Shown piece after piece: positions 21,110 to 22,428 of a stretch of DNA of 22,428 nt. The DNA comes from JBOGZD01 sp050697155 (lineage in GTDB: Bacteria > Actinomycetota > Thermoleophilia > Solirubrobacterales > 70-9). The number at the start of each line of letters is the position of its first letter. Within the stretch, counting starts at the first letter, position 1. Made by a program: the position numbers and the translations under genes. The notes under the pieces are model-generated. The model did not search any database, was not told the DNA's origin, and saw only the letters and a list, made by a program, of their open reading frames with translations. The stretch covers positions 1 through 22,428 of the forward strand of contig JBOGZD010000041.1 in the NCBI GenBank assembly GCA_050697155.1, read 5' to 3'.

Positions 21110-22099
21110 ATGGCGCAGGTGCAGACGGTCACCGGGCCGATCGAGGCAGCCGAGCTCGGCACCACGCTGATCCACGAGCACCTGCTCACCCGCGACGAGG
21201 CGGTGCTGGCGCAGTGGCCGCACGCGGGGACGGCGAAGGAGGAGCCGCCGTACGCGGTCGAGCCCGGCGGCGAGTACGAGGTCGCCGTCGACGCCGCGCG
21301 GGGAGCCGTCGAGCGCGGGGTGCGCACGATCGCCGACCCGAGCGCGATGTTCCTCGGCCGCGACGTCGACTTCATGCGCCGCGTCGCCGAGGCGACCGGC
21401 CTGCAGGTCCTTCCCTGCACGGGCATCTACACCTACGACCACCTCCCACCCTTCTTCGTCTCGCGCGACGCCGACCAGATCGCCGACCTCTTCGTCCACG
21501 ACATCGAGCGGGGAATCCAGAACACCGAGATCAAGGCCGGGTTCATCAAGTGCGCCGCGGACGAGCCGGGGGTGACCGAGAACATCGAGAAGGTCCACCG
21601 CGCCGCCGCCCGGGCGAGCGTCCGCACCGGGGCTCCGATCATGGCCCACTCGCGGCCCGCGAGCGAGACCGCGCCGCGGCAGATCGAGATCTTCGAGGAG
21701 GAGGGCGTGGAGCTGGAGCGGGTGCAGATCGCGCACACCGGCGACAGCGACGACCTCGATTACATCGAGCGGGTGCTCGAGCGCGGCGTCTACATCGGCA
21801 TGGACCGGTTCGGGCTCGAGCTCTTCCTGCCCTACGAGAAGCGGATCCCGACGGTGCTCGCCCTGCTCGAGCGCGGCTACGCCGAGCGCATGTTCCTGTC
21901 GGCCGACTCCTGCGCGACCCTCGACTGGTACCCGGCGGAGACGATCGAACAGCTGCTCGCCGCCGGGCTGGCGAAGGACTGGACGATCGACATCGTCCCC
22001 GACCGCGTCCTCCCGGATCTGCGAGAGGCGGGGATGAGCGCCGAGCAGGAGCGGACGATGATGGTCGAGAACGCTCGCCGCTGGCTCAGCGGCGAGTAG
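21110..22099 (+). CDS. Phosphotriesterase-like lactonase (PLL, amidohydrolase superfamily)
   Basis: This 329-residue binuclear-metal hydrolase shows the full ligand set in order. His22 and His24 are in LIHEHL. The carboxylated lysine Lys147 is in IKAGFIKCAADEPGVT. His180 is in APIMAHS, His209 in QIAHTGDSDDLDY and Asp266 in FLSADSCATLDW. The segments DEPGVTENIEKVHRAAARAS, IGMDRFGLELFLPYEKR and ATLDWYP strongly resemble the SsoPox-type phosphotriesterase-like lactonases, which open lactones (including acyl-homoserine lactones) and weakly hydrolyse organophosphates. Length is normal for the group. The natural substrate is unknown; quorum-quenching or intracellular lactone turnover are possibilities. 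The ATG has no clear ribosome-binding site; CATAGACT at 21093-21100 suggests a very short leader. Confidence 0.92.
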   Translation: MAQVQTVTGPIEAAELGTTLIHEHLLTRDEAVLAQWPHAGTAKEEPPYAVEPGGEYEVAVDAARGAVERGVRTIADPSAMFLGRDVDFMRRVAEATGLQVLPCTGIYTYDHLPPFFVSRDADQIADLFVHDIERGIQNTEIKAGFIKCAADEPGVTENIEKVHRAAARASVRTGAPIMAHSRPASETAPRQIEIFEEEGVELERVQIAHTGDSDDLDYIERVLERGVYIGMDRFGLELFLPYEKRIPTVLALLERGYAERMFLSADSCATLDWYPAETIEQLLAAGLAKDWTIDIVPDRVLPDLREAGMSAEQERTMMVENARRWLSGE

Positions 22100-22105
22100 C
22101 GCGGC

Positions 22106-22428
22106 TCAGCGCTTTCGCACGACCTCGCAGTTCCCCTTCACCCGGTCGCGCTTCGGGTTGACGAAGGCGACGTCGTCGCCGGGACCGCAGTTGATCCGGT
22201 CGCGGGCGCCACGGCGGGCGCGGATCACGTCGTCGCCGGCGCCGGCCCTGATCCGGTCGCGGCCGCGGCCGCCGTTGATGCAGTCGTCGCCGGCCCCGGC
22301 CCTGATCCTGTCGTCGCCGCCGCGGCCGCGGATCCGGTCCGAGCCCGGGGTGCCGCGGAGGCGATCGTCGCCGCCGGTGCCGCGGATCAGGTTGGAGCAC
22401 CGCCCCTCGCCGGGGCCCGGCCCCGGGC
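22106..22428 (-). CDS. Gly/Asp-rich RTX-like (haemolysin-type) calcium-binding repeat protein, 3' part
   Basis: The minus-strand frame is open from the window edge to TGA at 22106-22108, giving about 106 C-terminal residues. It holds degenerate nonapeptide-like repeats: GTGGDDRLRG, GSDRIRG, GGDDRIRAGAGDD, INGGRGRDRIRAGAGDD and CGPGDDVAFV. It ends in NPKRDRVKGNCEVVRKR. The GG/AG-x-GDD-x-I/L pattern is that of calcium-binding beta-roll repeats, which usually mark secreted or surface proteins. Many Arg residues replace the usual Asn/Leu positions. Three cysteines remain, and the last two frame the final repeat. The signal peptide and any catalytic domain lie outside the window. It is convergent with the lactonase gene, with only 6 bases between stops. 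Confidence 0.82.
   Translation of the reverse strand, partial: PGPGPGEGRCSNLIRGTGGDDRLRGTPGSDRIRGRGGDDRIRAGAGDDCINGGRGRDRIRAGAGDDVIRARRGARDRINCGPGDDVAFVNPKRDRVKGNCEVVRKR

Overview
The window is uniformly GC-rich, densely packed bacterial DNA. GTG starts are common, genes often overlap by 1-8 bases, and two serine tRNAs lack an encoded CCA. With the gene types present (tandem peptide-ABC cassettes, AbiEi/DUF559 proteins, an ArsR-SRPBCC pair, a Gly/Asp repeat protein), this suggests an actinobacterium, most likely Thermoleophilia/Solirubrobacterales. That placement is inference, since no marker gene is present. A run of exactly 10 Ns inside pncB shows that this is a scaffolded draft assembly.

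Region 1 (1-9196) holds two adjacent oligopeptide/dipeptide ABC importer cassettes on the + strand. The first is cut by the window edge: a DppB-type permease is followed directly by DppD- and DppF-type ATPases. The second is a full set: lipoprotein binding protein, DppB, DppC, DppD, DppF. Most junctions overlap by a few bases. One exception is a 164-bp, nearly self-complementary element between the second dppB and dppC. The last ATPase has about 100 extra residues near its C-terminus. A small SAM methyltransferase (9177-9791) overlaps its end.

Region 2 (9821-13020, all minus strand) holds an AbiEi/DUF559 gene bracketed by two 39-bp palindromes, then a DUF72 protein, a BASS-type transporter and a RibD/DHFR-fold reductase. 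Region 3 (13060-13906) holds an ArsR repressor and an SRPBCC/AHSA1 protein, divergent from the reductase, with a candidate operator between them. Region 4 (13928-16584) holds tRNA-Ser(CGA), a YtoQ-like protein, a PPOX-fold protein, a TrpB2-type tryptophan synthase beta chain and tRNA-Ser(GGA).

Region 5 (16600-17544) is a second AbiEi/DUF559 gene, frameshifted, again bracketed by palindromes (44 bp each). The two DUF559 units are 950 and 945 bp long. Each has its own palindrome sequence, and in both the stop codon lies at exactly positions 29-31 from the outer edge. This repeated architecture is the strongest candidate for an undescribed mobile or selfish element here.

Region 6 (17557-22428) holds a secreted metzincin-like protease, pncB (with the N gap), tadA, a universal stress protein, a 28-residue single-span membrane ORF, a phosphotriesterase-like lactonase and the 3' end of a gene for a protein with RTX-like Gly/Asp repeats. 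No stretch longer than 300 bases lacks a gene, and no rRNA or CRISPR array is visible.
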